Of a DNA stretch of 64,000 nt, positions 25,282 through 33,525 are shown piece after piece. How positions within the stretch are numbered: the stretch's first letter is position 1; every line of letters starts with the position of its first letter. Source of the DNA: Blastococcus aggregatus (GTDB lineage: Bacteria; Actinomycetota; Actinomycetes; Mycobacteriales; Geodermatophilaceae); assembly GCF_900221005.1 (NCBI RefSeq), contig NZ_OBQI01000002.1, positions 802,575 to 866,574 of the forward strand, given 5' to 3'. A program made the translations under genes and the position numbers. The notes beneath the pieces are model-generated. The model had not been told where the DNA came from. It made no database searches and saw only the letters and a list, made by a program, of their open reading frames with translations.

Positions 25282-26118
25282 ATGTCCTCCAGCGATGGGG
25301 CCTCCATCGACGGGGTCACCCCGGACGGCCCTCCACTCGACGGCCCTCCCCTCGACGGACTCCGCCCGGCCGACGTGCTGACCGTCACCGCGGTCGCCGA
25401 CGTGACGCCGTCGGTGCGCCGGGTCGTCCTGACCGGCAGCCCCGAGGCGGTCGCCGCCGCCGGGCCGACGGTGAACCTGCTCGTGCCGCGGGTGGGGGAC
25501 GCCGAGCCGAACTGGCCGCGGATCCAGCGGGACGGCCGGATCGTCTGGCCGCAGGGGAGCCACGGGGTCGCGCTGCGCAGCTACACCGCGCGCCGCCAGG
25601 ACCCCGCCACGGGAGAGCTCGAGATCGACTTCGTGCTGCACGGCGACGGGCCGGCCGCCGCCTGGGCCGCCGCCGCCCGCCCCGGGGCTCTGCTCGCCGT
25701 CGCCGGGGCGGCGTCCCTCGCCGAGCGCCCCGCCCGGTGGCTGCTGCTGGCCGGCGACGAGACCGCGCTCCCGGCGATCAGCCGGCTGCTCGCCGCGGCC
25801 GACCCCGCCACGACCGGCGTCGCCTACCTCGAGGTCGCGGGTCCGGAGGAGGAGCAACCGCTCGTGGCGCCCCCGGGGATCGCCGTCCACTGGCTGCACC
25901 GGCTGGGCACGCCGCCGGGTGAGAGCACCCTGCTGGTCGACGCCGTCGCCGCCCTGGACCCGCCCGCCTCCGACGACGTCTTCGCGTGGGTCGGGGCCGA
26001 GTCGGCCGCTGTCCGCGCCATCCGGGCGGACCTGCGCGGCCGCTGGGGGCTGAGCCGCGCGCAGCACCACGCGATCGGCTACTGGCGCCGCGGCCGCGCC
26101 ATGGCCCCCGCCGGCTGA
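25282..26118 (+). CDS. Siderophore-interacting protein (FAD-dependent ferric reductase)
   Basis: 278 residues. The FAD-binding domain carries RSYTARR (the RxYT flavin motif) near residue 98, followed by the phosphate-binding HGDGPAAAWA and the C-terminal SIP domain with LLLAGDETALPAI, VGAESAAVRAIRADL and GYWRRGRA. Reduces Fe(III)-siderophores in the cytoplasm to release iron. ATG 25282 lies seven bases after a TAGCCT -10, so the mRNA is probably leaderless. The N-terminal 20 residues contain a small repeat (DGPPLDGPPLDG). Confidence 0.93.
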   Translation: MSSSDGASIDGVTPDGPPLDGPPLDGLRPADVLTVTAVADVTPSVRRVVLTGSPEAVAAAGPTVNLLVPRVGDAEPNWPRIQRDGRIVWPQGSHGVALRSYTARRQDPATGELEIDFVLHGDGPAAAWAAAARPGALLAVAGAASLAERPARWLLLAGDETALPAISRLLAAADPATTGVAYLEVAGPEEEQPLVAPPGIAVHWLHRLGTPPGESTLLVDAVAALDPPASDDVFAWVGAESAAVRAIRADLRGRWGLSRAQHHAIGYWRRGRAMAPAG

Positions 26119-26201
26119 CAGCCCGGGGAGCATCGCAGCGAGGAACGATCGAGGAGCGGACCCGGGCGCGGAAGCCGGCCAGAGGACCCCGCCGGCTGAC
26201 A
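26106..26201 (+). repeat. 15-bp direct repeat around the end of the SIP gene
   Basis: CCCCGCCGGCTGACA occurs at 26106-26120, where it includes the SIP stop codon, and again at 26187-26201, with 81 bases between starts. Looks like a partial duplication of the gene end. Confidence 0.6.
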
Positions 26202-26202
26202 C

Positions 26203-26263
26203 GGGCATGGGAAGCGATGCACCCGTTCCGGAGCCCCTGACGCAGGTATTGCTTCCCATGCCC
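26203..26263. repeat. 13-bp perfect inverted repeat before the two-component system
   Basis: GGGCATGGGAAGC (26203-26215) and its exact complement (26251-26263) are separated by 35 bases; the match extends three further bases with one mismatch. It may terminate the SIP transcript or bind a regulator. Confidence 0.75.
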
Positions 26264-26285
26264 ATGCGCCCAGGGAGTTCACAGG

Positions 26286-26291
26286 TAGCGT
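26286..26291 (+). promoter_or_regulatory. -10 element of the two-component operon
   Basis: TAGCGT, 38 bases upstream of the response-regulator ATG. Confidence 0.4.
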
Positions 26292-26328
26292 CCAGTGCGA
26301 CGGCAGCCCCCGACGGCACGCTGAGGGC

Positions 26329-27087
26329 ATGACGACGGCACCCGCTCGTTCGACCGGAGGATCCGTGGCCGGCAGCTCGCAGACCCGCGCACCCGAGGCC
26401 CGGTTGCTCGTGGTGGACGACGAGCCGAACATCCGCGAGCTGCTCTCGGCCAGCCTCCGCTACGCGGGCTTCGAGGTCGCCACCGCCGCGGACGGCCAGC
26501 AGGCGCTCGCCCTGGCCGAGTCGTTCCGCCCCGACCTGCTGGTGCTCGACGTGATGATGCCGGGGCTCGACGGGTTCGGCGTCGTCCGCCGGATGCGGGA
26601 GTCCGGCCGGCGCACGCCGGTGCTCTTCCTGACCGCCCGCGACGCCGCGGAGGACAAGGTGTCCGGGCTGACGCTCGGCGGGGACGACTACGTCACCAAG
26701 CCCTTCAGCCTCGACGAGGTCATCGCCCGCATCCGCGCGGTGCTGCGGCGGACCGCCGGCGCCCAGCAGGCCGCGGAGGCGCCGCGGCTGACCTTCGCCG
26801 ACATCGAGCTGGACGAGGAGAGCCACGAGGTCATCAAGGCCGGCACCGTGATCGGCCTGTCGCCCACGGAGTTCAAGCTGCTGCGCTACCTGATGGCCAA
26901 CGCGGGGCGGGTGCTGTCCAAGGCGCAGATCCTCGACCACGTGTGGAACTACGACTTCAACGGCGAGGCCAACGTCGTGGAGTCCTACATCTCCTACCTG
27001 CGGCGCAAGATCGACACCACCGAGCCCCGCCTGCTGCACACGATCCGGGGGGTCGGCTACACGCTCCGCCTGCCGCGGGGAGCATGA
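26329..27087 (+). CDS. PhoP-like OmpR-family response regulator
   Basis: 252 residues. Receiver domain with the acidic pair (VVDDEPN), phosphoacceptor in LLVLDVMMPGLDGFGV and the Lys in YVTKPFS; the winged helix follows (NVVESYISYLRRKIDT, then IRGVGYTLR). Wording such as LTFADIELDEESHEV and LSKAQILDHVWNYDF is very close to M. tuberculosis PhoP. Overlaps the kinase gene by ATGA. Despite the name, that subfamily controls envelope lipids and acid stress rather than phosphate. Targets here are unknown. Confidence 0.92.
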   Translation: MTTAPARSTGGSVAGSSQTRAPEARLLVVDDEPNIRELLSASLRYAGFEVATAADGQQALALAESFRPDLLVLDVMMPGLDGFGVVRRMRESGRRTPVLFLTARDAAEDKVSGLTLGGDDYVTKPFSLDEVIARIRAVLRRTAGAQQAAEAPRLTFADIELDEESHEVIKAGTVIGLSPTEFKLLRYLMANAGRVLSKAQILDHVWNYDFNGEANVVESYISYLRRKIDTTEPRLLHTIRGVGYTLRLPRGA

Positions 27088-28649
27088 CCGCACCGGTATC
27101 GACGCCGGTCCGCAGCGGCCCCCGGGTGCCGCTGCGGATCACCCTCGTCGCGCTGCTGCTGCTCCTCGTGACCATCGCGCTCGCCGCCACGGGGACAGCC
27201 GCCACCTCGCTCCTGCGCGACTACCTGCAGGACCAGCAGGACGACGCGCTGCGGGTCAACGCGGAGAGCGTCGCCGGCAGCTCCCGGTCCTGGGCGTCTG
27301 AGTTCTGCGAGGGCGGGAGGCGCTTCCCATCCACGGACTTCGTCGGGTGCCTGGTCCCGTCGATCAACCGGGTGTTCGTCTTCGCTAGCCCGTTGGACGA
27401 CCAGGAGCGCCTGCCCGACTTCGACCGCGTGGCGGAGCGCGTCGAGGACCTGATGGGTGGCGATCAAGGCCCCGACCGCGTGGAACCCTTCGACATCCGG
27501 GCTCAGGACGGCAGCACGTCCTGGCGGATGATGGCCGTCGCCCTGCCGGACGGGAACGCCGCGCTCTTCGCCAGCGACCTCGCCGGCGACGAAAAGGTCA
27601 TCTCCCGACTGGTGCGCATCGAGATCGTGGTCGGGCTGATCGTCCTGACGCTGCTCGGCGTCGCGGGCTACGCGCTCGTCCGCAACTCGCTGCGCCCCCT
27701 CGCCGAGGTGGAGCGCACCGCGCAGGCCATCGCCGCGGGCGACCTGTCCCAGCGCGTGCCCGAGGGCAACCAGCGCACCGAGGTCGGCCGGCTGTCCACC
27801 GCGCTGAACGGGATGCTGACCCGCATCGAGAGCGCGTTCCGCGCCCAGCAGGCCTCCGAGGCCGAGGCGCGCGGCTCCGAGGAGAAGATGCGCCGGTTCG
27901 TCGCGGACGCCAGCCACGAGCTCCGGACGCCGCTCACCTCGATCCGCGGGTTCGCGGAGCTCTACCGGCAGGGCGCGGTGTCCTCCGAGGAGGACCTGCA
28001 GCGCCTCATGGGCAGGATCGAGTCCGAGGGCGCCCGCATGGGCGGCCTCGTCGAGGACCTCCTCACGCTCGCCCGCCTCGACCAGCGCCGGCCGCTCGTG
28101 CTCACCCCCGTCGACCTCGCCGCGATCGCCGGGGACGCGGTGCACGACGCCCGGGCGGTGCAGCCGGACCGGCCGATCGCGCTGCACCTCGACGAGTCGC
28201 TCACCGACGTCCCCGTCGTCCTCGGCGACGAGGGGCGGCTGCGCCAGGTCGTCGGCAACCTCGTCACCAACGCGCTGACGCACACCCCGCCCGGCACCCG
28301 GGTCACCGTGAGCGTCGGGCAGGACGGCGACGACGCCCTGCTGCTGCGCGTCGCCGACGAGGGCCCCGGCATGGCCGCCGCCGACGCGGCCCGCGCCTTC
28401 GAGCGGTTCTACCGGGCCGACACCTCGCGCACCCGCAACGGCGACGACGGCGAGGCGGGCGGGAGCGGGCTGGGTCTGGCGATCGCGGCCTCCCTGGTCC
28501 AGGCGCACGGCGGCACGATCGCGCTGGACACCGCGCCCGGGCGCGGTGCGGTGTTCACCGTCCGCCTGCACCGCACCGGCCCGCCGGCGCCACCGCCGCC
28601 ACCACCGCCGCCGGCCGCTCCCGACGGGGCCGCCGACCAGCCCGCGTGA
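27084..28649 (+). CDS. PhoR-like sensor histidine kinase
   Basis: 521 residues from ATG 27084, which overlaps the regulator stop (ATGA). Two membrane helices (about 15-38 and 178-200) enclose an extracytoplasmic sensor region with a Cys pair (EFCEGG, VGCLVP). HAMP domain next, then HisKA with the phospho-His in FVADASHELRTPLTSIRGF, and HATPase_c with N box VGNLVTNALTH and G boxes DEGPGM and GSGLGLAI. The C-terminus ends in a proline run. Cognate partner of the preceding regulator. Confidence 0.93.
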   Translation: MTAPVSTPVRSGPRVPLRITLVALLLLLVTIALAATGTAATSLLRDYLQDQQDDALRVNAESVAGSSRSWASEFCEGGRRFPSTDFVGCLVPSINRVFVFASPLDDQERLPDFDRVAERVEDLMGGDQGPDRVEPFDIRAQDGSTSWRMMAVALPDGNAALFASDLAGDEKVISRLVRIEIVVGLIVLTLLGVAGYALVRNSLRPLAEVERTAQAIAAGDLSQRVPEGNQRTEVGRLSTALNGMLTRIESAFRAQQASEAEARGSEEKMRRFVADASHELRTPLTSIRGFAELYRQGAVSSEEDLQRLMGRIESEGARMGGLVEDLLTLARLDQRRPLVLTPVDLAAIAGDAVHDARAVQPDRPIALHLDESLTDVPVVLGDEGRLRQVVGNLVTNALTHTPPGTRVTVSVGQDGDDALLLRVADEGPGMAAADAARAFERFYRADTSRTRNGDDGEAGGSGLGLAIAASLVQAHGGTIALDTAPGRGAVFTVRLHRTGPPAPPPPPPPPAAPDGAADQPA

Positions 28650-28671
28650 GGGCGCCTGTCACCATTCGAAC

Positions 28672-29382
28672 GTGACTTCGAACGACGGCGGCGCCGCTTC
28701 CACCGCCGAGCTGCTGACCGCGACCATCGAGCTGGGCGACGCCCTGCGCGAGCTGATCGAGACCTCGGTGACGACCACCGCGGCCGCCGGTGAGGTCGGT
28801 GCGGCGGCCGAGCTGGTGCGCGCGGCCACGGCCCGGATCAGCGGCGCACCGCGACAGGCGACCCAGCTGCCCCGCCTGGACGACCCCTCCGAGGGCCGCC
28901 GTGTCTTCAACCCGGTCACGGGCATCGCCCACCCGCTCGCTCCCCCGCTGATCGTGCGCCAGGAGGACGGCGGCGTCGTCGCGGAGATCACCCTCGGGCT
29001 GGCCTACGAGGGCCCCCCGACGTTCGTGCACGGCGGCATGAGCGCGTTGTTCATGGACCAGATGCTGGGCAGCGCGGCCGGCGCCGCCGGCCTGTGGGGC
29101 ATGACCGCCCACCTCGAGCTGGACTACCGCGGACCGCTGCCGCTGCAGACGGCGCTGGTGCTCCGCGCCCGCGTGGAGTCGCAGGAGGGCCGGAAGGCCT
29201 TCATCAGCGGCACGATCGCGCTCGCCTCGGCGCCCGAGAAGGTGCTCGTCGAGGCCCGCGGCCTGTTCGTGATGCCGCGCCCCGAGAAGCAGGCCGCCTA
29301 CTTCGGCGCCGTCACCGACGCCAGCGGCCGGCACGCCCCGCCCCGCCGTCCCGGCGACGCGACCGCGCTCCGACTGGCCTGA
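28672..29382 (+). CDS. PaaI-type hotdog thioesterase
   Basis: 236 residues from GTG 28672 (MTSNDGGAASTAELL). The hotdog core is in the C-terminal half, with the motif PTFVHGGMSALFMDQMLG typical of PaaI/acyl-CoA thioesterases (HGG loop, catalytic Asp). The first 90 residues are a helical extension. Hydrolyses acyl-CoA thioesters; substrate unknown. Placed between the two-component system and cysQ, four bases before cysQ. Confidence 0.85.
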   Translation: MTSNDGGAASTAELLTATIELGDALRELIETSVTTTAAAGEVGAAAELVRAATARISGAPRQATQLPRLDDPSEGRRVFNPVTGIAHPLAPPLIVRQEDGGVVAEITLGLAYEGPPTFVHGGMSALFMDQMLGSAAGAAGLWGMTAHLELDYRGPLPLQTALVLRARVESQEGRKAFISGTIALASAPEKVLVEARGLFVMPRPEKQAAYFGAVTDASGRHAPPRRPGDATALRLA

Positions 29383-29386
29383 TCCC

Positions 29387-30142
29387 GTGGACGACGTCGC
29401 CGTCGCCGCCCGCGCCGCACGGGCGGCGGCCGACGTGCTGCTGGCCCTGCGGGCCGACGGCGCCCTGACCGGTCGCGCCCTCGGGGACGCCGGTGACGCG
29501 GCCGCGCAGCAGGCGATCAGCGCCGTGCTCGCCGCCGAGCGCCCCGGCGACGCCGTCCTGAGCGAGGAGGCCGCCGATGATCCGGGGCGGCTGTCGGCGG
29601 ACCGGGTCTGGATCGTCGACCCGCTCGACGGCACCCGCGAGTACGGCGAGGCCGGGCGCTCCGACTGGGCGGTGCACGTCGCGCTGTGGGCGGACGGCGA
29701 GCGCGGGGCCGGCGGGGATCTGAGAACGGCAGCGGTCGCGCTGCCGGCGCTGGGCCAGGTCCTGGTCACCGAGCCCGCGCCGGTGCTCCCCGCGCGCCGG
29801 GACGGACCGGTCCGCATCGCCGTGAGCCGCACCCGCCCGCCGGCCGAGTCCGAGGCGGTCGCCGCCGCGCTCGGCGCCGAACTGGTGCCGATGGGCTCGG
29901 CCGGCTACAAGGTGCTGGCCGTCGTCCGCGGCGAGGTGGACGCCTACGTCCACGCGGGCGGGATGTACCAGTGGGACTCCGCGGCACCGGTCGCCGTCGC
30001 CCGCGCCGCCGGCCTGACCACCAGCCGGATCGACGGCCGCGCGCTGGTCTACAACGCCGCGGAACTCTCCCTGCCTGACCTGGTCGTCTGCCGCCCGGAG
30101 CTGGCCGAGCCCATCCTGGCTGCGGTGCGCGCGGGGCGATAG
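29387..30142 (+). CDS. cysQ: 3'(2'),5'-bisphosphate nucleotidase CysQ
   Basis: 251 residues, inositol-monophosphatase fold. The metal-binding motif WIVDPLDGTREY lies near residue 77, upstream SEEAADD supplies the first carboxylates and YQWDSAAPVAVARAAG the C-terminal one. Converts 3'-phosphoadenosine 5'-phosphate to AMP, keeping sulfate activation moving. GTG start at 29387, four bases after the thioesterase gene. Followed by cysD, which fits the pathway. Confidence 0.92.
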   Translation: MDDVAVAARAARAAADVLLALRADGALTGRALGDAGDAAAQQAISAVLAAERPGDAVLSEEAADDPGRLSADRVWIVDPLDGTREYGEAGRSDWAVHVALWADGERGAGGDLRTAAVALPALGQVLVTEPAPVLPARRDGPVRIAVSRTRPPAESEAVAAALGAELVPMGSAGYKVLAVVRGEVDAYVHAGGMYQWDSAAPVAVARAAGLTTSRIDGRALVYNAAELSLPDLVVCRPELAEPILAAVRAGR

Positions 30143-30187
30143 CGGACACTGGAGGGGAATCTGCACCGATCCGATGCGGTTGGTGCT

Positions 30188-31135
30188 GTGACGAGCCAGC
30201 CCCGAATCCCCCGGAGTCCTCACGCCGTGACCACGCCCGACTACCGGCTCAGCCAGCTCGAGACGCTGGAGGCCGAGTCCATCCACGTGATCCGCGAGGT
30301 CGTGGCGGAACTCGAGCGACCGGTTCTGCTGTTCTCCGGCGGCAAGGACTCGATCGTGATGCTCGAGCTGGCCCGCAAGGCGTTCGCGCCGGCCCGCATC
30401 CCGTTCCCGGTCATGCACGTGGACACCGGGCTGAACTTCCCCGAGGTGCTGGAGTTCCGCGACAAGCGGGTCGCCGAGCTCGGCGTCGACCTGGTGGTCG
30501 CCTCGGTGCCGGACGCGATCGCCGCCGGCACCGTCAAGCAGGAGCCCAACGGCTCCCGCAACCGGATCCAGACCCCCGTGCTGCTCGACGCGGTCGAGGA
30601 GCACGGCTTCACCGCGCTGTTCGGCGGCGCCCGACGCGACGAGGACAAGGCCCGCGCCAAGGAGCGGATGTTCTCCTTCCGCGACGAGTTCGGCCAGTGG
30701 GACCCGAAGAACCAGCGCCCCGAGCTCTGGGACCTCTACAACGGCCGGATCCACCTCGGCGAGTCCATCCGGATCTTCCCGCTGTCGAACTGGACCGAGC
30801 TCGACATCTGGCAGTACATCCTCCGCGAGGAGATCGCGATCCCGGCGCTGTACCTGGCCGAGGAGCGCGAGGTCGTGGAGCGCCAGGGGATGCTCTACGC
30901 GGTCAACGAGTTCATCCGGCCGCGCGACGGCGAGCAGGTGCGCCGGGAGACCGTCCGCTACCGCACCGTCGGCGACGCCAACCTGACCGCGGCGGTGCCG
31001 TCCGAGGCGACCACGGTCGAGGAGGTCATCGCCGAGATCGCGGTGACCCGGATGACCGAGCGGGGCGCCACCCGCGGCGACGACAAGGTCAGCGACGCCG
31101 CCATGGAGGACCGCAAGAAGGAGGGCTACTTCTGA
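30188..31135 (+). CDS. cysD: Sulfate adenylyltransferase subunit 2 (CysD)
   Basis: 315 residues. PP-loop LLFSGGKDSIVMLELA near residue 50, and conserved downstream motifs HVDTGLNFPEVLEFRD, GGARRDEDKARAKER and FPLSNWTELDIWQYI. Together with CysN it makes adenosine 5'-phosphosulfate from ATP and sulfate. GTG 30188 is used; GTG 30227 (GGAG upstream, start MTTPDYRLSQ) is a plausible shorter start. The expected direct coupling to cysN is broken by a 295-base gap that holds an antisense gene. Confidence 0.95.
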   Translation: MTSQPRIPRSPHAVTTPDYRLSQLETLEAESIHVIREVVAELERPVLLFSGGKDSIVMLELARKAFAPARIPFPVMHVDTGLNFPEVLEFRDKRVAELGVDLVVASVPDAIAAGTVKQEPNGSRNRIQTPVLLDAVEEHGFTALFGGARRDEDKARAKERMFSFRDEFGQWDPKNQRPELWDLYNGRIHLGESIRIFPLSNWTELDIWQYILREEIAIPALYLAEEREVVERQGMLYAVNEFIRPRDGEQVRRETVRYRTVGDANLTAAVPSEATTVEEVIAEIAVTRMTERGATRGDDKVSDAAMEDRKKEGYF

Positions 31136-31362
31136 TGGCCTCCGCGATCTTGATGGCCCGCCCGACGACGGCGCCACAGCAGCAGCGCGACGCGCGTGAC
31201 GACGGCCAGCAGCAGCAGTCCGGTGGTCCAGCCCACCCGCTCCGCCACCACGGGGGACGACGTCCCGAGCAGGTCGGTCACCCACGCGCCCGCCGCGTAG
31301 CCCACGACGTAGCCGAGGACGACGACCAGCAGCGCGGGCGTGGCCACCGCGAACACGAACAT
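31126..31362 (-). CDS. Small two-helix membrane protein between cysD and cysN
   Basis: 78 residues from ATG 31362, with GAGAGG five bases upstream; GTG 31368 is an alternative. Two hydrophobic segments: FVFAVATPALLVVVLGYVVG and, after a short loop, WTTGLLLLAVVTRVALLLW, then a basic tail RRRRAGHQDRGGHQK. No family recognised. It reads opposite to cysD and cysN, its last ten bases overlap the end of cysD, and it fills the cysD-cysN gap. Confidence 0.6.
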   Translation of the reverse strand: MFVFAVATPALLVVVLGYVVGYAAGAWVTDLLGTSSPVVAERVGWTTGLLLLAVVTRVALLLWRRRRAGHQDRGGHQK

Positions 31363-31430
31363 GCGCACCTCTCCCGGGCTCCGCGCCCCAGGGTGCGCCG
31401 CCCCGCCGTCCGCTGCCAGGAGACCGCCCG

Positions 31431-32744
31431 ATGACCCCCGTTGACGGACCCGTCGACCTGCACTCCGACGCCGCCGCCCAGGCCCACGACATCGCCGTCG
31501 CCCGCAAGGACATCCTGCGGATCGCCACCGCCGGCTCGGTCGACGACGGCAAGAGCACGCTGATCGGCCGGCTGCTGTACGACAGCAAGGCCGTCTTCGA
31601 GGACCAGTACGAGGCGGTCGAGCGGGCCAGCAAGGGCGACTACGTCGACCTCGCGCTGCTCACCGACGGCCTGCGCGCCGAGCGCGAGCAGGGCATCACG
31701 ATCGACGTCGCCTACCGGTACTTCAGCACCCCGCGGCGCACCTTCATCCTGGCCGACACCCCCGGGCACGTGCAGTACACGCGGAACATGGTCACCGGCG
31801 CCTCGACCGCGGACCTCGCGATCGTGCTGGTCGACGCCCGCAAGGGGATGCTCGAGCAGAGCCGGCGGCACGCCTTCCTCGCCTCGCTGCTGCGCGTGCC
31901 GCACCTGGTCGTGGCGGTCAACAAGATGGACCTCGTCGACTGGTCGGAGACCACCTACGAGGCGATCCGCGACGAGTTCACCGCGTTCGCCGCGAAGCTC
32001 TCCATCCCCGACCTGACCGTCGTCCCGATCTCGGCGCTCAACGGCGACAACGTCGTCACCCGCTCGGAGAACACGCCCTGGTACGAGGGCCCCTCGCTGC
32101 TGCACCACCTCGAGCACGTGCACGTCGCCAGCGACCGCAACCTCGTCGACGCCCGGTTCCCCGTGCAGTACGTGATCCGCCCGCAGTCCGACGCCCACCA
32201 CGACTACCGCGGCTACGCGGGCCGGGTGGCCAGCGGCGTGCTGCGCACCGGGGACGAGGTGCAGGTGCTGCCCAGCGGCCTGACGACGACGATCGCCGGC
32301 ATCGACGGGCCGCGCGGGCCGGTGGACGAGGCGTTCCCCCCGATGTCGGTGACCGTGCGGCTCACCGACGACCTCGACGTCTCGCGCGGCGATCTCATCT
32401 GCCGGCCGGCCAACGCCCCGCGCGCCACCCAGGACCTCGACGCGATGGTGTGCTGGATGGCCGACGAGCCGCTGCGGCCCCGTCAGCGGCTGGCGATCAA
32501 GCACACCACCCGCTCGGTGCGTGCCATGGTCAAGGACGTCGTCTACCGCCTCGACGTCAACACGCTGCACCGCGACCAGGAGGCGGGCGACCTCGGGCTG
32601 AACGACATCGGCCGGGTGATGCTCCGCACCACGCAGCCGCTGTTCGTGGACGACTACGCCCGCAACCGGGCCACCGGCCGGTTCATCCTGGTCGACGAGG
32701 CCACCAACGCCACCGTCGGCGCCGGGATGCTCGTCGCCCCGTAG
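31431..32744 (+). CDS. cysN: Sulfate adenylyltransferase subunit 1 (CysN GTPase)
   Basis: 437 residues, an EF-Tu-like GTPase. G1 GSVDDGKSTLIG, switch region REQGITIDVAYRYF, G3 DTPGHVQYTRNM and G4 NKMDLVDW are all intact; two beta-barrel domains follow. GTP hydrolysis drives sulfate adenylation by CysD. The length shows a stand-alone CysN without the fused APS kinase (CysC) seen in many actinobacteria, and no cysC is nearby. Because of the antisense gene upstream it probably has its own promoter within 31363-31430. A strong terminator follows. Confidence 0.95.
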   Translation: MTPVDGPVDLHSDAAAQAHDIAVARKDILRIATAGSVDDGKSTLIGRLLYDSKAVFEDQYEAVERASKGDYVDLALLTDGLRAEREQGITIDVAYRYFSTPRRTFILADTPGHVQYTRNMVTGASTADLAIVLVDARKGMLEQSRRHAFLASLLRVPHLVVAVNKMDLVDWSETTYEAIRDEFTAFAAKLSIPDLTVVPISALNGDNVVTRSENTPWYEGPSLLHHLEHVHVASDRNLVDARFPVQYVIRPQSDAHHDYRGYAGRVASGVLRTGDEVQVLPSGLTTTIAGIDGPRGPVDEAFPPMSVTVRLTDDLDVSRGDLICRPANAPRATQDLDAMVCWMADEPLRPRQRLAIKHTTRSVRAMVKDVVYRLDVNTLHRDQEAGDLGLNDIGRVMLRTTQPLFVDDYARNRATGRFILVDEATNATVGAGMLVAP

Positions 32745-32752
32745 CAGCTCCT

Positions 32753-32782
32753 CCGGGGCAGAGGTGGCCGTTTCTGCCCCGG
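32753..32782 (+). terminator. Terminator of cysN
   Basis: Perfect 10-bp arms CCGGGGCAGA / TCTGCCCCGG around a 10-base loop, nine bases after the cysN stop. Confidence 0.75.
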
Positions 32783-32790
32783 ACGACGAC

Positions 32791-32823
32791 GGTCCCGGCT
32801 CCCCGCTGAGGGGAACCGGGACC
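32791..32823 (-). terminator. Terminator of the leftward small-protein gene
   Basis: Arms GGTCCCGG / CCGGGACC (32791-32798, 32816-32823) with an inner CCCC/GGGG stem, 14 bases past the stop of the gene at 32838-33005. Confidence 0.65.
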
Positions 32824-32837
32824 GGATGCGTCTGTGC

Positions 32838-33005
32838 TCAGGCCTGGTCGGTCGGGGCCGGAGCCTCGCTCGGGTCGCCGTTCCAGTCCTTGCCCGCCAC
32901 GTCGGCGTTCTCGGAGGCGCTGTCGGTCTGCCCGGCGACGGTCTCGATCATCTCCTCGTCGGAGACACCCTCGCCCGCGGCCTGCGTGTTCTTCGGCTCG
33001 CTCAT
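32838..33005 (-). CDS. Small acidic hypothetical protein (55 aa)
   Basis: ATG 33005 with GAGGAAGGA about 6 bases upstream; the product begins MSEPKNTQAAGEGVSDEEMI and ends PSEAPAPTDQA. Very acidic (DEEMIETVAGQTD, AGKDWNGD), no hydrophobic segment, probably disordered. It lies downstream of the anti-sigma-type ATPase gene on the same strand (85 bases apart) and has its own terminator, both of which support a real gene. Function unknown; a stress-related small protein is possible. Confidence 0.65.
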   Translation of the reverse strand: MSEPKNTQAAGEGVSDEEMIETVAGQTDSASENADVAGKDWNGDPSEAPAPTDQA

Positions 33006-33090
33006 CGCCGTCCTTCCTCTCGGTCGTGTGCAACAGACCCCTCCCCGATCCCGGGCCCCGGCAAACCAGCTGCCCGGTCACACCGGCGGT

Positions 33091-33480
33091 TCAGCGGCCC
33101 GGTGGCCGGAGCTCGAACCAGACCCGCTTGCCGCCGTCGTGGTCCTCGGCCCCCCAGCGGTCCGCGATCTCCTGGACCATCCGCATGCCCCGCCCTCGCG
33201 GCTCGTCCATCGACAGCTCGCGCACCACGGGCAGGACGGCGGACCCGTCCACGACGGCGATCCGCAGCCAATCCTCGGATGCGCCGATCTCGAGCGTCAG
33301 CTCGGCCTCGCCCCCGACGTGGTCCACGACGTTCGACACCAGCTCGGTCACCAGGAGCGCGGCGTCCTCCGGGTCGTGCGGAACGCCCCAGGCCCCCATC
33401 AGCTCGAGCACCAGGCGCCGGGCGACGCGCACGCTGCGCGCTGTCGGGGGGAGGTCGACGCTGGCGTTGCGGCTGGACAT
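33091..33480 (-). CDS. ATP-binding anti-sigma-factor-type protein (RsbW/SpoIIAB-like)
   Basis: 129 residues from ATG 33480 (MSSRNASVDLPPTARSVR); an in-frame extension to 33543 is less likely. HATPase_c fold with N box VTELVSNVVDH and G box EPRGRGMRMV. Such single-domain kinases bind sigma factors or phosphorylate anti-sigma antagonists and are counterparts of SpoIIE/PP2C phosphatases like the one at the start of the window. No sigma factor is adjacent, so the partner is unknown. Divergent from the HTH gene at 33670. Confidence 0.88.
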   Translation of the reverse strand: MSSRNASVDLPPTARSVRVARRLVLELMGAWGVPHDPEDAALLVTELVSNVVDHVGGEAELTLEIGASEDWLRIAVVDGSAVLPVVRELSMDEPRGRGMRMVQEIADRWGAEDHDGGKRVWFELRPPGR

Positions 33481-33525
33481 GAGGGATCCGATCTGCGCGG
33501 GCCACAGCCCCGCGGTCCCGGCGGC

